Source of the DNA: Rhodospirillaceae bacterium bin65
Lineage (GTDB): Bacteria; Pseudomonadota; Alphaproteobacteria; Bin65
Direction: 5' to 3'
Length of the DNA: 64,000 nt
Assembly: GCA_002238725.1 (NCBI GenBank)
Contig: MPMX01000007.1
Span: 52,312 to 116,311 of the forward strand
Shown here: positions 9,701-17,052 of the stretch, piece after piece
Numbering within the stretch: the first letter of the stretch is position 1
How the letters are laid out: the number at the start of each line of letters is the position of its first letter
Notes under the pieces: generated by a model
Database searches by the model: none
Told to the model about the DNA's origin: nothing
What the model saw: only the letters and a program-made list of their open reading frames with translations
Position numbers and translations under genes: made by a program

Positions 9701-12700
9701 CGCGTCGTCGGCATGACGTTCCGCAACTACGGGTCGGAGACGGTGACCCTGGAAAAAATGATTGTGCCTGCGCCGCCGGGATTCTCGGTCACCGAGCTTG
9801 CGACGATCCCGACGGCGTTCGTGTCTGCCGCGCTGTCATTCGAGCTTTCGGGGCTGAACGCCGGCGACCGGGTGCTGATCCACGCCGGCGCGGGCGGGGT
9901 CGGGCTCGCGGCGATCCAGTTGGCCCAGGCGGCGGGCGCGGAGGTCTTCGCCACCGCGAGCGCGCGGAAACGGGACTATCTGCGCTCCCTCGGCGTCAAG
10001 CATGTGTTCGACAGCCGAACGACGGCGTTCGGCCAGGACATCCTCGATGCCACGGGCGGCGTCGGCGTCGACATGGTGCTGAACAGCCTGACCGGCGAGG
10101 GCTTCATCGAGGCGAGCCTCTTGTGCCTCGCGAAGGGCGGCCGTTTCGTGGAAATGGGCCGGGTCGACATCCTGAGCGAGGAGGAGATGGCGGCGGCGCG
10201 CCCGGACGTGTCCTACGCCATCCTCATGATCGACGTGCTCAAGGAGGAAGAGCCCGAAAAGGCCGGAGAGATCCTGCGGCGGCTGATGGCGCGGCTCGAG
10301 TCCGGCGAACTGACTCCGCTCGTCCATGCCAGATGCCCCGTGTCCGAAACGGCGCGCGCGATGAAATGCATGCAGGGCGCGCGGCACATCGGCAAGATCG
10401 TCTTGACCAATTCGGCGCTTGCCAGGGGCCGGCTGCGCGACGACCGGATCTATCTGGTAACCGGCGGCCTGGGCGGCATCGGCTGCGCGGTTGCCGGGTG
10501 GCTGGCAGAGCGCGGCGCCGGGACGATCGTGCTCAACGGCCGCCGTCCCCCGGACCCGGAAATCGAGGAAGAAATCGAGGCGCTGCGCCGGCGCGGCGCT
10601 ACGGTGCAAGTCGAACTCGCCGACGTCACGGAGGCCGCCGCGATGGACGCGATGCTGGCGCGGATGGATGCCGCTCTGCCGCCGCTCGGCGGCGTCATCC
10701 ACAGCGTCGGCGTGCTGGCGGACGCCGCCCTCGGCAACCAGAGCTGGGAGAGCTTCGAAACGGTATTGTGGCCGAAGATGCTGGGCGCCTGGCACTTGCA
10801 CCGGGCGACGATGGATCGCGATCTGGACCTGTTCATCCTGTTTTCGAGCGCCGCCGGTGTGATGGGCAATCCCGGCCAGGCCAACCACGCAGCGGCCAAC
10901 GCGTTTCTCGACCAGCTTGCGGCACATCGCCGGGCGCTGGGATTGCCCGGCCAGGCCATCGCCTGGGGCGCGTGGTCGGGACTCGGCGAAGCCGAAGAAC
11001 AGCGCGAGCGCATCGCCCGGCGGCTCGAGGCGCGAGGCGCCGGCTGGATCAGCCCGCAGCAGGGCCTCAAGGCGTTCGACCGGCTGGTCCGGCAGGATCC
11101 CGCGACCTCCACGGTGGTGGCGATTGACTGGCCGGTGTTCGCCGAGGCGGTCGAGTACCATCCACCGCTGCTCGAAAATCTCCTGTCCGCCGCAACGGAC
11201 GATGAGGACGATGCAGCGGAGGGGCCGGACGACCTGATGTCCCGATTCCGCGTGGCGCTGCCTTCGGAGCGCGACGCCCTGCTGATCTCCTTCCTCCAGC
11301 GTGAGGTTCAGGCGGTGCTGCGATTGCCGTCGGCGCCGCCGCCGGCGGTCGGCTTCTTCGACCTGGGCATGGATTCGCTGATAGCGGTGGAGTTGCGCAA
11401 CCGCCTGAACCGCACATTCGCCGGAGAATACGCGGCGCCCAACACGCTGGTGTTCGACTATCCGGACATCGCCGCCCTCGCCGGTCATCTGGCCGGCGAA
11501 CTCGGCGACGCCGGCTCTGCTGCTGCGCCGGAGGCTGTGACGGAGGCTGTCCCGCCGCAAGCGGCGCCACGCGATGACGACGGTATCGCGATCGTGGGCA
11601 TGGCCGGCCGGTTCCCCGGCGCGCCGGACATCGAGACCTTCTGGCAGCGGCTCGAAGCGGGCCACGATGCCGTAACCGACGGGCGGACGGATACGGGTTC
11701 CTGGGCGGGCATAATCGGCGATCCCGAGGCTGAAAACGTCGCCAACCGGCGCGGCGGCTTTGTCGACGGGATCGATCTCTTCGATGCCCGCTTCTTCGGT
11801 ATCCGGCCGATCGAGGCGCGTTCAATGGACCCGCAGCAGCGCATGTTGCTGGAGACGAGCTGGCTGGCGCTCGAGGATGCCGGGATCGACCCCGAAGGGC
11901 TGAAGGGCAGCCTCACCGGCGTCTATGCCGGAGTCAGCGGCTGCGAGTATCGCGACCTCATGAGCGCCGGCGGCGTCGCCGTGAACTATCTCGGCACCAC
12001 CGGGAGCGTGGCAGCCGGCCGGATCGCCTTCGCGTTCGGCCTGATGGGGCCGGCAATCCCGCTCGACATGACCTGTGCGTCGTCGCTGGTTGCGATTCAC
12101 GAAGCCGTCATGGCGCTGCAGCGGGGCGAGGTGAAGCTTGCCCTCGCCGGCGGCGTCAAGACCATCCTGTCGCCCGAGACCGCGAAATACATGGTCGATC
12201 TGGGTTTGCTTTCGGCGAGCGGGCGCTGCAGCAGTTTCGACGCGTCGGCGGACGGTCACGTCCGGGGCGAAGGCTGTGGAATCGTCGTGCTCAAACGGCT
12301 TGCCGATGCCGAGGCGGACGGCGACCGGATCTGGGCCACGATCCGCGGGACGGCAGTCAATCAGAACGGTGCGAGCGCCGGCCTGACGGTGCCAAACGGG
12401 CCGGCCCAGGAGCAGGTGATCGAGACGGCGCTGACCCGCGCCGGAATCGCGCCGGCGGATGTCGACTACCTGGAAGCGCACGGCACCGGATCGGCGCTGG
12501 GCGATCCTATTGAGGTGCAGGCGGCGGCATCGGTGTATGGCCGCGGCCGGGAGGCCGGCCGACCGCTTCTGATCGGTACCGCGAAGTCGAATATCGGCCA
12601 TCTGGAAGCCGCGGCGGGCGTCGCCGGGCTGATCAAGGCCGTGCTGGCGGTGCGCCGCGGCACGATCCCGAAACAACTTCATTTCCGCAATCCGAATCCG

Positions 12701-14098
12701 CAGATCGAGTGGGACAGGCTGCCGGTAAAGGTCGTTTCGGAAGCGACGGAGTGGCCGGCCGCGGCGGGCCGGCCGCGGCGGGCCGGCGTAAGCGCATTTG
12801 CGGTTTCGGGCACGAATGCACACGTCATGGTCGAGGAATACGGCGCACCGGACCGTGCTGGCGCCGGGGAAGAATTCTCGCCGGCGGGGGCCGCGCAACA
12901 AGTCGCGGTCAATCCGGGAGAGGCTGTACCGGAACCCGCGCCGGCCGAACGCAGCCGCCGCGTGCTGCCGCTCTCGGGCAAATCCGATGCAGCGCTCCGG
13001 GATCTGGCCAAACAGTATCTGACCTGGCTCGACGAGCGCGCCGGCGGTCTCGCCGCCGACAAATCTGCCGGGGAAGGGCTACTCGCCGACATGGCCTGGA
13101 CGGCCGGCACGGGACGAAGCCACTTCGCGCATCGGGCGGGCATCGTGTTTCACGACGCGCCGTCGTTGCGCGAAGCGCTGCGGACGTTCGCCGCGGCGGA
13201 CGCAAGGCCGGAACCGCGGACGGCGGTGAAGGCGGCCTTCGCCTACACCGGGGCAGGCAGCCAGTGGACCGGGATGGGCGCGGCGCTCTACGAGAGCGAG
13301 CCGGCATTCCGCGCGGTGCTCGACCGGTGCGAGGCAGCCCTTCGCACAGATCGGAGCGGATCGCTGCTTGACGCCATGTTCGGCCGCGCCGGCGCCGGCG
13401 GAAGCCTGGACGATCCGCTGTGGATGCAGCCGGCCGTCTATACGCTCCAGTGCGCGCTTACGGCGTTGTGGTCGACGCTCGGGATCCGCCCCGGCGCGGT
13501 GTTCGGGCACGGTCCCGGTGAGCTGGCGGCAGCCCGGGCGGCCGGCGTGTTCGGCCTCGAAGACGGGTTGCGCATTGCGGCGGCAAGGCGCGCGGCGGTC
13601 GCGGCGATGCCCGGAGAGAGGGCGATCGAGGCCGCGTTCGACGATGTCGATTTTGCGCCTCCGGCCTGTACCCTGGTGAGCGGGATTACGGGCCGCGCGT
13701 TCGGTTCGGGCGAAGCGCCCGACGCGGCGTACTGGCAACGGCAGGGGCGCGAGCCGTTTGCGCTCCAGGCTGTTGCCGAGACGCTTGCGGGCCTGCAGGT
13801 CGACGCGGTGCTGGAAATCGGCCCTGAGGCGGCGCTCGGTCCGGCGATGCGCGAGGCCTGGCCGGCCGGTGCGGAAAGCGGGATGCCGCCCGTTCTCGCC
13901 GGCATCGGGCGGCCGGCCGCCGAAACTGTGGAATTCGGGGACGAAGATGCGTTCGCCGCCGCGGTCGGCGGCGCGTACGAAGCGGGGCTGTCCGTCGATT
14001 GGGCAGGCATGTTTGCCGGCGAGCGCCGCCGCCGCATTTCGCTGCCATCCTACCCGTTCCAGCGACAGCGCTTCTGGATAAAGGCCGCAAAGCGGTAG
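3779..14098 (+). CDS. type I polyketide synthase, reducing C-methylating module plus terminal KS-psiAT
   Basis: A 3439-residue modular synthase. Domains by rough residue: KS 30-458 (Cys204 in DTACSSS, plus EAHGTGT and TNIGHLE histidines); AT 588-890 (Ser681 in GHSLGE, His788 in PAYHS, neither the HAFH nor the YASH specificity motif); DH 961-1260 (His993 in DHRVFGRLIAP, Asp1170); C-methyltransferase 1270-1660 (EVGAGTGSAT); structural KR half 1675-1880; ER 1900-2211 (HAGAGGVGLAA); KR 2225-2455 (TGGLGGIG, but His2370 where Tyr is usual); ACP 2491-2575 (Ser2533 in GMDSL); second KS 2602-3021 (Cys2766 in DMTCASS); degenerate AT from 3153. There is no final ACP and no thioesterase. A full reducing set with MT predicts a saturated methyl-branched acyl chain, as proposed for the sup-type PKSs of sponge symbionts, which as I recall have the same domain order. 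The ribosome site AAGGGA precedes the ATG by 8 bases. Confidence 0.95.
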   Translation: MMERDISVEPASAPASERTGSDREDTSGNEPIAIVGMACRFPGAAGLDAFWRLLDGGVNAVTEGEPGSGIGRVGELFPEGAELRRACRFGAYLDELDLFDAAFFRISPVEAQMLDPQQRLMLETSWRALEDAGMDPDRLKGSRTGVYAGISNNEYRGLILDVSETTEPAASLYAVTGTSFNTAIGRVAYALGLEGPALALDTACSSSLVAIHQAVSSLHRGEADLALAGGVHTILSGRLLELRANAGMLSPDGRCATFDAAANGYVRGEGCGIVVLKRLAEAEADGDRIWGTIRGSALNQDGASPGLTVPSGPAQEKVIEAALQSARLAPADVDYVEAHGTGTEVGDPVEARATGTAYGRGRDPDRPLLIGSVKTNIGHLESAAGVAGVIKVMLAMNRGIIPRHLHFTTPNPEMDWDRLRLQVTAEPTAWPDTGGRAVRAGVSGFGWSGTNAHVVLERYGAADGTGSAAGAARPVAVRLPDSVAAAAEPAPAGRRARLLPLSGRSEAALRDVAERYLSWLDDRADDLVGDPAAEAALLADMAWTAAAGRSHFDRRAGVVFRDAGSLREGLAALSGAEGPDAPQTATKVAFAYTGQASQWVGMGETLYESESVVRAVLDRCDALLRADRGGSLLDVMFGRPGAPGSLDDPQWKQPAIYALECALTALWSNIGIRPDIVFGHSLGEIAAAHTAGVFGLEDGLRFAAARGGLIGALPGEGAMAAVFASPSQVEAAVSAHNAASDEVDISIAADNGAHQVLSGPLAAIEAIEQRFEADDVRVRRLRKSPAYHSAMVEPALDDLEAAIRDIDFAPPSLPFVSNLTGRAIAPGETLDAAYWKRQAREPVAFRACIETVAALGVDAIVEIGPQSVLGPMALLAWPDPAEGGAPVSISSLRRPGTDIPESEVEDAFAAAAAAVYGARLPLRFEGLFEGEVRRRIALPGYPFQRERHWVEGSKRRRAGVGHPLLGDRHESARGDIVFETEVFPSEPTWLNDHRVFGRLIAPGALYGAMAAYASTGEGAGPISVDDMQLHNALVFPEADSDEDGGAGAGRNLQVLLDAPADGSTRRVQILSKGDADDEWTLHAECRVPSSPGAGPPEPLQRIDPAGLKAGLSPVDLPAFYRAKAGVGIDLGPSFRTLEAVWGRPGEALAEIAFPAALGSNALEIHPLLLDGCFQVVGAARNPEPEDEAVTYLPFAWERLWLRDRLPDRLICHLELRERPAAAAEESEHGDPREIMAADLRLYDRSGEPVGELAGFAVKRATRAALLAAVEGVEDLLYEVVWRDSALPPGMPSADFLATPSAIAESADLFAEYLAVEDVEAGSRAALLADLETLAQGFALQTLDRLGWQRTAGETVESPRLRQQLKVGPEHERVFRRMLEMLARAGVLETADGGFVVKVASGDPLPDGLPADPDAFAAGMAEKYTHGSVEVGLFRRSADALPDVLLGGMDPLTLLFSSGEPTAADLYKKAPVARAANRMLADATAALLKNLPAGRKLRIIEVGAGTGSATAVVLPELPEGGYDYTYTDISAGFFSEAESLFGGAEASIDYRVLDIEVDPIEQGFDRHGYDLVIASNVLHATRYLDETLDHCCKLLAPSGQLLALENLRGQGWLDLTFGQLDGWWRFADDYRPNHALAEPAVWRRALTDTGYGDIAILGFDASDPDARPDRGVIMAQGPADVTETPGLWVLAADRGGAAAELAKELAAHNQTVVIAGAAPAEDGNGTIGAFVEPERRESWKSLFEDLPSNVPLRGVVHLAALDGHGAEATTGEMADNARQAAASGLALGQGLLDADTAPESGVWFVTRGAQVLEQERNGQLAGATLWGLGKVMAREAVHLQPRMIDLDPADEMPLAELANDLLYPDAETHIAYRFGRRQGARLVRAAAVTDRLALPDEPGWELEPDAGGSLDAIGVAPVPARRLAPGEVRAAIEAFGLNFRDVFIAIGLVDDSMGGEFCGRVLEVGEGVSSVAVGDRVVGMTFRNYGSETVTLEKMIVPAPPGFSVTELATIPTAFVSAALSFELSGLNAGDRVLIHAGAGGVGLAAIQLAQAAGAEVFATASARKRDYLRSLGVKHVFDSRTTAFGQDILDATGGVGVDMVLNSLTGEGFIEASLLCLAKGGRFVEMGRVDILSEEEMAAARPDVSYAILMIDVLKEEEPEKAGEILRRLMARLESGELTPLVHARCPVSETARAMKCMQGARHIGKIVLTNSALARGRLRDDRIYLVTGGLGGIGCAVAGWLAERGAGTIVLNGRRPPDPEIEEEIEALRRRGATVQVELADVTEAAAMDAMLARMDAALPPLGGVIHSVGVLADAALGNQSWESFETVLWPKMLGAWHLHRATMDRDLDLFILFSSAAGVMGNPGQANHAAANAFLDQLAAHRRALGLPGQAIAWGAWSGLGEAEEQRERIARRLEARGAGWISPQQGLKAFDRLVRQDPATSTVVAIDWPVFAEAVEYHPPLLENLLSAATDDEDDAAEGPDDLMSRFRVALPSERDALLISFLQREVQAVLRLPSAPPPAVGFFDLGMDSLIAVELRNRLNRTFAGEYAAPNTLVFDYPDIAALAGHLAGELGDAGSAAAPEAVTEAVPPQAAPRDDDGIAIVGMAGRFPGAPDIETFWQRLEAGHDAVTDGRTDTGSWAGIIGDPEAENVANRRGGFVDGIDLFDARFFGIRPIEARSMDPQQRMLLETSWLALEDAGIDPEGLKGSLTGVYAGVSGCEYRDLMSAGGVAVNYLGTTGSVAAGRIAFAFGLMGPAIPLDMTCASSLVAIHEAVMALQRGEVKLALAGGVKTILSPETAKYMVDLGLLSASGRCSSFDASADGHVRGEGCGIVVLKRLADAEADGDRIWATIRGTAVNQNGASAGLTVPNGPAQEQVIETALTRAGIAPADVDYLEAHGTGSALGDPIEVQAAASVYGRGREAGRPLLIGTAKSNIGHLEAAAGVAGLIKAVLAVRRGTIPKQLHFRNPNPQIEWDRLPVKVVSEATEWPAAAGRPRRAGVSAFAVSGTNAHVMVEEYGAPDRAGAGEEFSPAGAAQQVAVNPGEAVPEPAPAERSRRVLPLSGKSDAALRDLAKQYLTWLDERAGGLAADKSAGEGLLADMAWTAGTGRSHFAHRAGIVFHDAPSLREALRTFAAADARPEPRTAVKAAFAYTGAGSQWTGMGAALYESEPAFRAVLDRCEAALRTDRSGSLLDAMFGRAGAGGSLDDPLWMQPAVYTLQCALTALWSTLGIRPGAVFGHGPGELAAARAAGVFGLEDGLRIAAARRAAVAAMPGERAIEAAFDDVDFAPPACTLVSGITGRAFGSGEAPDAAYWQRQGREPFALQAVAETLAGLQVDAVLEIGPEAALGPAMREAWPAGAESGMPPVLAGIGRPAAETVEFGDEDAFAAAVGGAYEAGLSVDWAGMFAGERRRRISLPSYPFQRQRFWIKAAKR

Positions 14099-14101
14099 TC
14101 C

Positions 14102-14120
14102 CGCTCCGAACGGCGGAGCG
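14102..14120. terminator. hairpin between convergent PKS and hydrolase genes
   Basis: Seven-base-pair perfect inverted repeat CGCTCCG/CGGAGCG with a 5-base loop, located in the 24 bp between the stop codons of the PKS and the convergent hydrolase. There is no T-run on either side, so intrinsic termination is plausible in both directions but not shown. Confidence 0.4.
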
Positions 14121-14122
14121 AT

Positions 14123-15025
14123 CTAGCCGAGCTGTTGACGCTTGAGGAATTCGCGGACGACGGCAACGCATTCCCCGGGTTCTTCCAAGGGAAGCAGATG
14201 CGTCGCCTCGGGGATGAAATCGTAGTCGACCGACATGACGCTGCTGAGGTCGAATGTCGGCAGATAGGCATAGGGTAGCGTCGGATCGCCGCCGATGACC
14301 TTCGTCGGGCAGGTGAGCAATTCGAGGTCCAGCAACGGGAAGAAACTCCGCCCGTAATTCATCAGCTGCGCTTCGTACTCCCGGGGGCAGCGAAGCTCAT
14401 AGGCCTGGCCGTCGGCGGATTGCCGAAGCGTCGTCCGCGCCATCAGGTCCAGCACGCCGGGAACGACCCGCGAGAAGGTCGGAAAATAGCCGAGAAAAGT
14501 GGCAAATTCCTCGCGTGACTCAAAGCGATACCCGCGGCGCTCGATCATGGCGGCGGCGCGTTCGGCGGCATCGTGCAACTCTATCTGGTTCGCGCCGGGC
14601 TTGCACAGCGGCGGGTCGAACAGAATCAAGGCCGCATAGCTGCTGCTGAACGACAGAAGGGGCATGAGCGTGGACAGCGAGTGATAGACCCCGACGGTCG
14701 GTTTGGTTCCGAAGGTGCGATCGATGGTTTTGAGGACGAGGTCGTGATCGTGAATCAGGGTCGGGATGTTGTGCTCCTGCCGGCGTCCGACGTGGTTCCA
14801 GCCATGGTTCCTGATGTCGTAGACCACCAGGTCGAATTCGTCGGCGAGCCGGGACCAGAACGGATAATAGAGATCGATGGCGAGGCCGTTGCCGTGGCTC
14901 AACACGAGCCGGACGCCGGCATCCGGGTTGCCGTGCCGGCGTACGACGGTCGCCGTCCGTTCATCGATGGCGACCTCGCACACAGAATGCGGTTCGGGGA
15001 TGGTCCAGACGGTATCCGCCGACAT
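14123..15025 (-). CDS. alpha/beta hydrolase with atypical nucleophile elbow
   Basis: Alpha/beta-hydrolase fold protein of about 300 residues. The oxyanion region reads LSHGNGLAID; the nucleophile elbow is YHSLST, where the Ser is kept but the glycines of the usual GxSxG are replaced; an Asp lies in GGDPT and a candidate catalytic His in EATHLLP near the end. The open frame extends to 15163, but the ATG at 15025 is the best fit to the domain start; no clear Shine-Dalgarno sequence is seen at either. It converges on the PKS, 24 bp away. Since the PKS lacks a thioesterase, a role in product release or ester hydrolysis is a natural guess, though not demonstrated. Confidence 0.75.
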   Translation of the reverse strand: MSADTVWTIPEPHSVCEVAIDERTATVVRRHGNPDAGVRLVLSHGNGLAIDLYYPFWSRLADEFDLVVYDIRNHGWNHVGRRQEHNIPTLIHDHDLVLKTIDRTFGTKPTVGVYHSLSTLMPLLSFSSSYAALILFDPPLCKPGANQIELHDAAERAAAMIERRGYRFESREEFATFLGYFPTFSRVVPGVLDLMARTTLRQSADGQAYELRCPREYEAQLMNYGRSFFPLLDLELLTCPTKVIGGDPTLPYAYLPTFDLSSVMSVDYDFIPEATHLLPLEEPGECVAVVREFLKRQQLG

Positions 15026-15465
15026 TTCAACGGACACGACTGGTTTCTGCCGGCGTCCGCGGAACGCGCCGCTTCGATGCCGGCGATGACGATTGTGCGG
15101 TTTCCACGAAGGGACAATTCCGGAAATGAAAGGGACGTCGACCGCAGGGCAGCGGCGGGACATTGCCGATTCGGGATCGATCGCAGGGCTGTCGCATCGA
15201 AACGCTTCGCCTCGTTCAGGTGCAATTCCGAGGTGCGGCGCCCTACCGCAAATCCCGGATTACCGGATTTTAGCAATGCGCACGGCATTATAGCCGTGCG
15301 CCGGCAGAATCGACGCCGAAACCTAAAGGACTATCCCGAACGCAACAAGCCGCCCGCGGGCGAAGGAGGGAACTTGAGCGCCATTGCATCCGGGTGCTAC
15401 CGTCGAAATTGCAGACACAGCAGATCGGATCGGGCGATGTGCGACCGGTGGCGGAGAGTCGGCCG
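15026..15465. other. 440-bp divergent intergenic region
   Basis: No convincing gene is seen between the hydrolase and the first Rieske gene; the short open frames here have no family features or ribosome sites. The region holds a strong 24-bp stem-loop (listed separately) and, just before it, a short direct repeat of CCGGATT. It must contain the promoters of both divergent genes. Confidence 0.5.
15278..15301. repeat. 9-bp perfect inverted repeat (operator or hairpin)
   Basis: GCGCACGGC and GCCGTGCGC, fully complementary, flank the A+T-only hexamer ATTATA. It lies in the divergent promoter region 165 bp before the first Rieske gene. No T-run follows, so an operator or an RNA hairpin in a leader is more likely than a terminator. 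Confidence 0.6.
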
Positions 15466-16656
15466 ATGAAAACCGATATGCGCGAAAGGCGGTGGGCGGA
15501 GAAATTTCCCCACCTGGGAACCGGCCCGCTGCCCACCGAGCCGTATGTTTCGGAAGAATATTTCGCGCTGGAGAGCGAGCGCGTCTTCCGCCGGTCGTGG
15601 CTCCATGTCGGCCGGGTCGAGGAAATCCCGGACGCGGGCGACTATCTCGTCCGCGACATCGCGGTTTGCAACGCCTCGGTGCTGGTTATCCGCGGCTCGG
15701 ACGGGGTCGTGCGCGGCTTCCACAATGTCTGCTCGCACCGCAGCAACACGCTGGTCGCGGCGGAACGGGGCAATTGCCGGAGAACATTGCATTGCCGCTT
15801 CCACAACTGGGCGTACAGCGACAGCGGCGAACTGCTTCACGTTCCCGACGAAGAGAATTTTCACGGCCTCGACAAGCGCGACCACGGATTGACACCGGTC
15901 GAAACCGGGATCTGGGAAGGCTTCATCTTCATCCATCTGGACGCCGATCCCGCGGAATCGCTGCGCGACTATCTTGGCGGCGTGGCCGGGCGGCTCGACG
16001 GGTGCCCCTTCGGCGAAATGAAGCTGCTGCAATCCTACAAGGTGGAGGAGCGGGCGAACTGGAAGGTCGGGCTCGATGCGCAGAACGAGCTGTATCATTT
16101 TCCGATGCTGCACGGACGGGCCCTGGGCAACCTGTTCGCAATGAACGAGAAGCAGCAGTGCCGATACCTGGACGTCGCGCTCTACGACCGTCACAGCATG
16201 TGGTCGTCCGAGTACAATGCGGAACGCGAAGCGACTCCGCTGACGACCAAGCTCTTCGCGTTCGACGGCTTCGTGCGCGCCTTCGAAATCCCGCAGATGA
16301 CCGGCGGGACCGATTTCTTCACCCTGTTTCCGAATTTCGCGATCCTGCTCTACAACCTCGGCACCTCGGCAGCCTATATGACCTACCAGTTCTGGCCGCT
16401 CGCCGTCGACCGGACGGTGTGGGAAACGCGCCTCTATTTCCGGGAGCCGCTCACCGTGCGCGAGCGGCTCCGGCAGGAATATTTCAAGTGCATCTCCCTG
16501 GATACGCTGCAGGAGGATGCGGCCGTGCACGAGAGCGTGCAGGCCGGCCTGGCCTCGCGCGTCAAGCCGCATATCCTGTTGCAGGACAACGAGATCCCGA
16601 TCCGGCATTTCCACAGGGTGCTGGAGGAGCGCGTCGCCTTTTACCGGCAGGCCTGA
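15466..16656 (+). CDS. Rieske non-heme iron oxygenase, alpha subunit type (paralogue 1)
   Basis: Ring-hydroxylating-type oxygenase of 396 residues. The N-terminal Rieske [2Fe-2S] domain has Cys89/His91 (CSHRSN) and Cys110/His113 (CRFHNWAY). The mononuclear iron site shows His211 and His216 in NELYHFPMLH; an Asp further downstream, in or near TDFFTLFPN, is probably the third ligand. The ATG at 15466 is preceded by GGAGAG at good spacing and matches the length of the paralogue at 17053-18243. No ferredoxin or reductase partner is encoded in the window, so electrons must come from elsewhere. It could hydroxylate an alkyl or aromatic substrate; the PKS product is a candidate. Confidence 0.88.
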   Translation: MKTDMRERRWAEKFPHLGTGPLPTEPYVSEEYFALESERVFRRSWLHVGRVEEIPDAGDYLVRDIAVCNASVLVIRGSDGVVRGFHNVCSHRSNTLVAAERGNCRRTLHCRFHNWAYSDSGELLHVPDEENFHGLDKRDHGLTPVETGIWEGFIFIHLDADPAESLRDYLGGVAGRLDGCPFGEMKLLQSYKVEERANWKVGLDAQNELYHFPMLHGRALGNLFAMNEKQQCRYLDVALYDRHSMWSSEYNAEREATPLTTKLFAFDGFVRAFEIPQMTGGTDFFTLFPNFAILLYNLGTSAAYMTYQFWPLAVDRTVWETRLYFREPLTVRERLRQEYFKCISLDTLQEDAAVHESVQAGLASRVKPHILLQDNEIPIRHFHRVLEERVAFYRQA

Positions 16657-16695
16657 ACGGGACCGGTCGGTTTCGGGCCTGCCGTCGCGCCGCCC

Positions 16696-17019
16696 TCAAT
16701 ACCGCGGAACGAACCGCAGCGGGTCGCAGGCGTGGACAGACTCTCGCCGCTTGTAGAGCTCGACGAGGGTGGCGACCTCGACCAGCGACAACGACATCAG
16801 GTAGAGCCGATGCGCCTCGGCCGGCATGTCGCTGCCGAAATGCTCCTCCAGATACGCGAAAATCTCGTCGATCCGCAGCATCATCGCGTCGTAGAAGGCG
16901 CGGATCTCCTCCATCGAGGCCGCCATCTTTTTCTCGGTCCGGGCGCGCTCCGGCTCCAGCGCCCAGTCCACGAACGGGGCCAGGTCCCCGAAAGCATCGG
17001 GCAATGACGGCTCATTCAT
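16696..17019 (-). CDS. orphan 107-residue helical protein next to Rieske genes
   Basis: I do not recognise this family. The product has 107 residues, no signal peptide or membrane helix, and a composition suggesting an all-alpha fold, with charged amphipathic stretches such as FYDAMMLRIDEIFAYLEEHF. It starts 33 bp after the stop of the second Rieske gene with a GGAG site before its ATG, so the two form an operon. It is the central gene between two convergent Rieske paralogues, which suggests an accessory or small-subunit role for these oxygenases. Confidence 0.7.
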   Translation of the reverse strand: MNEPSLPDAFGDLAPFVDWALEPERARTEKKMAASMEEIRAFYDAMMLRIDEIFAYLEEHFGSDMPAEAHRLYLMSLSLVEVATLVELYKRRESVHACDPLRFVPRY

Positions 17020-17052
17020 CGCGTGTTCTCCGTCGGCTCCCGGCCACGCCGG

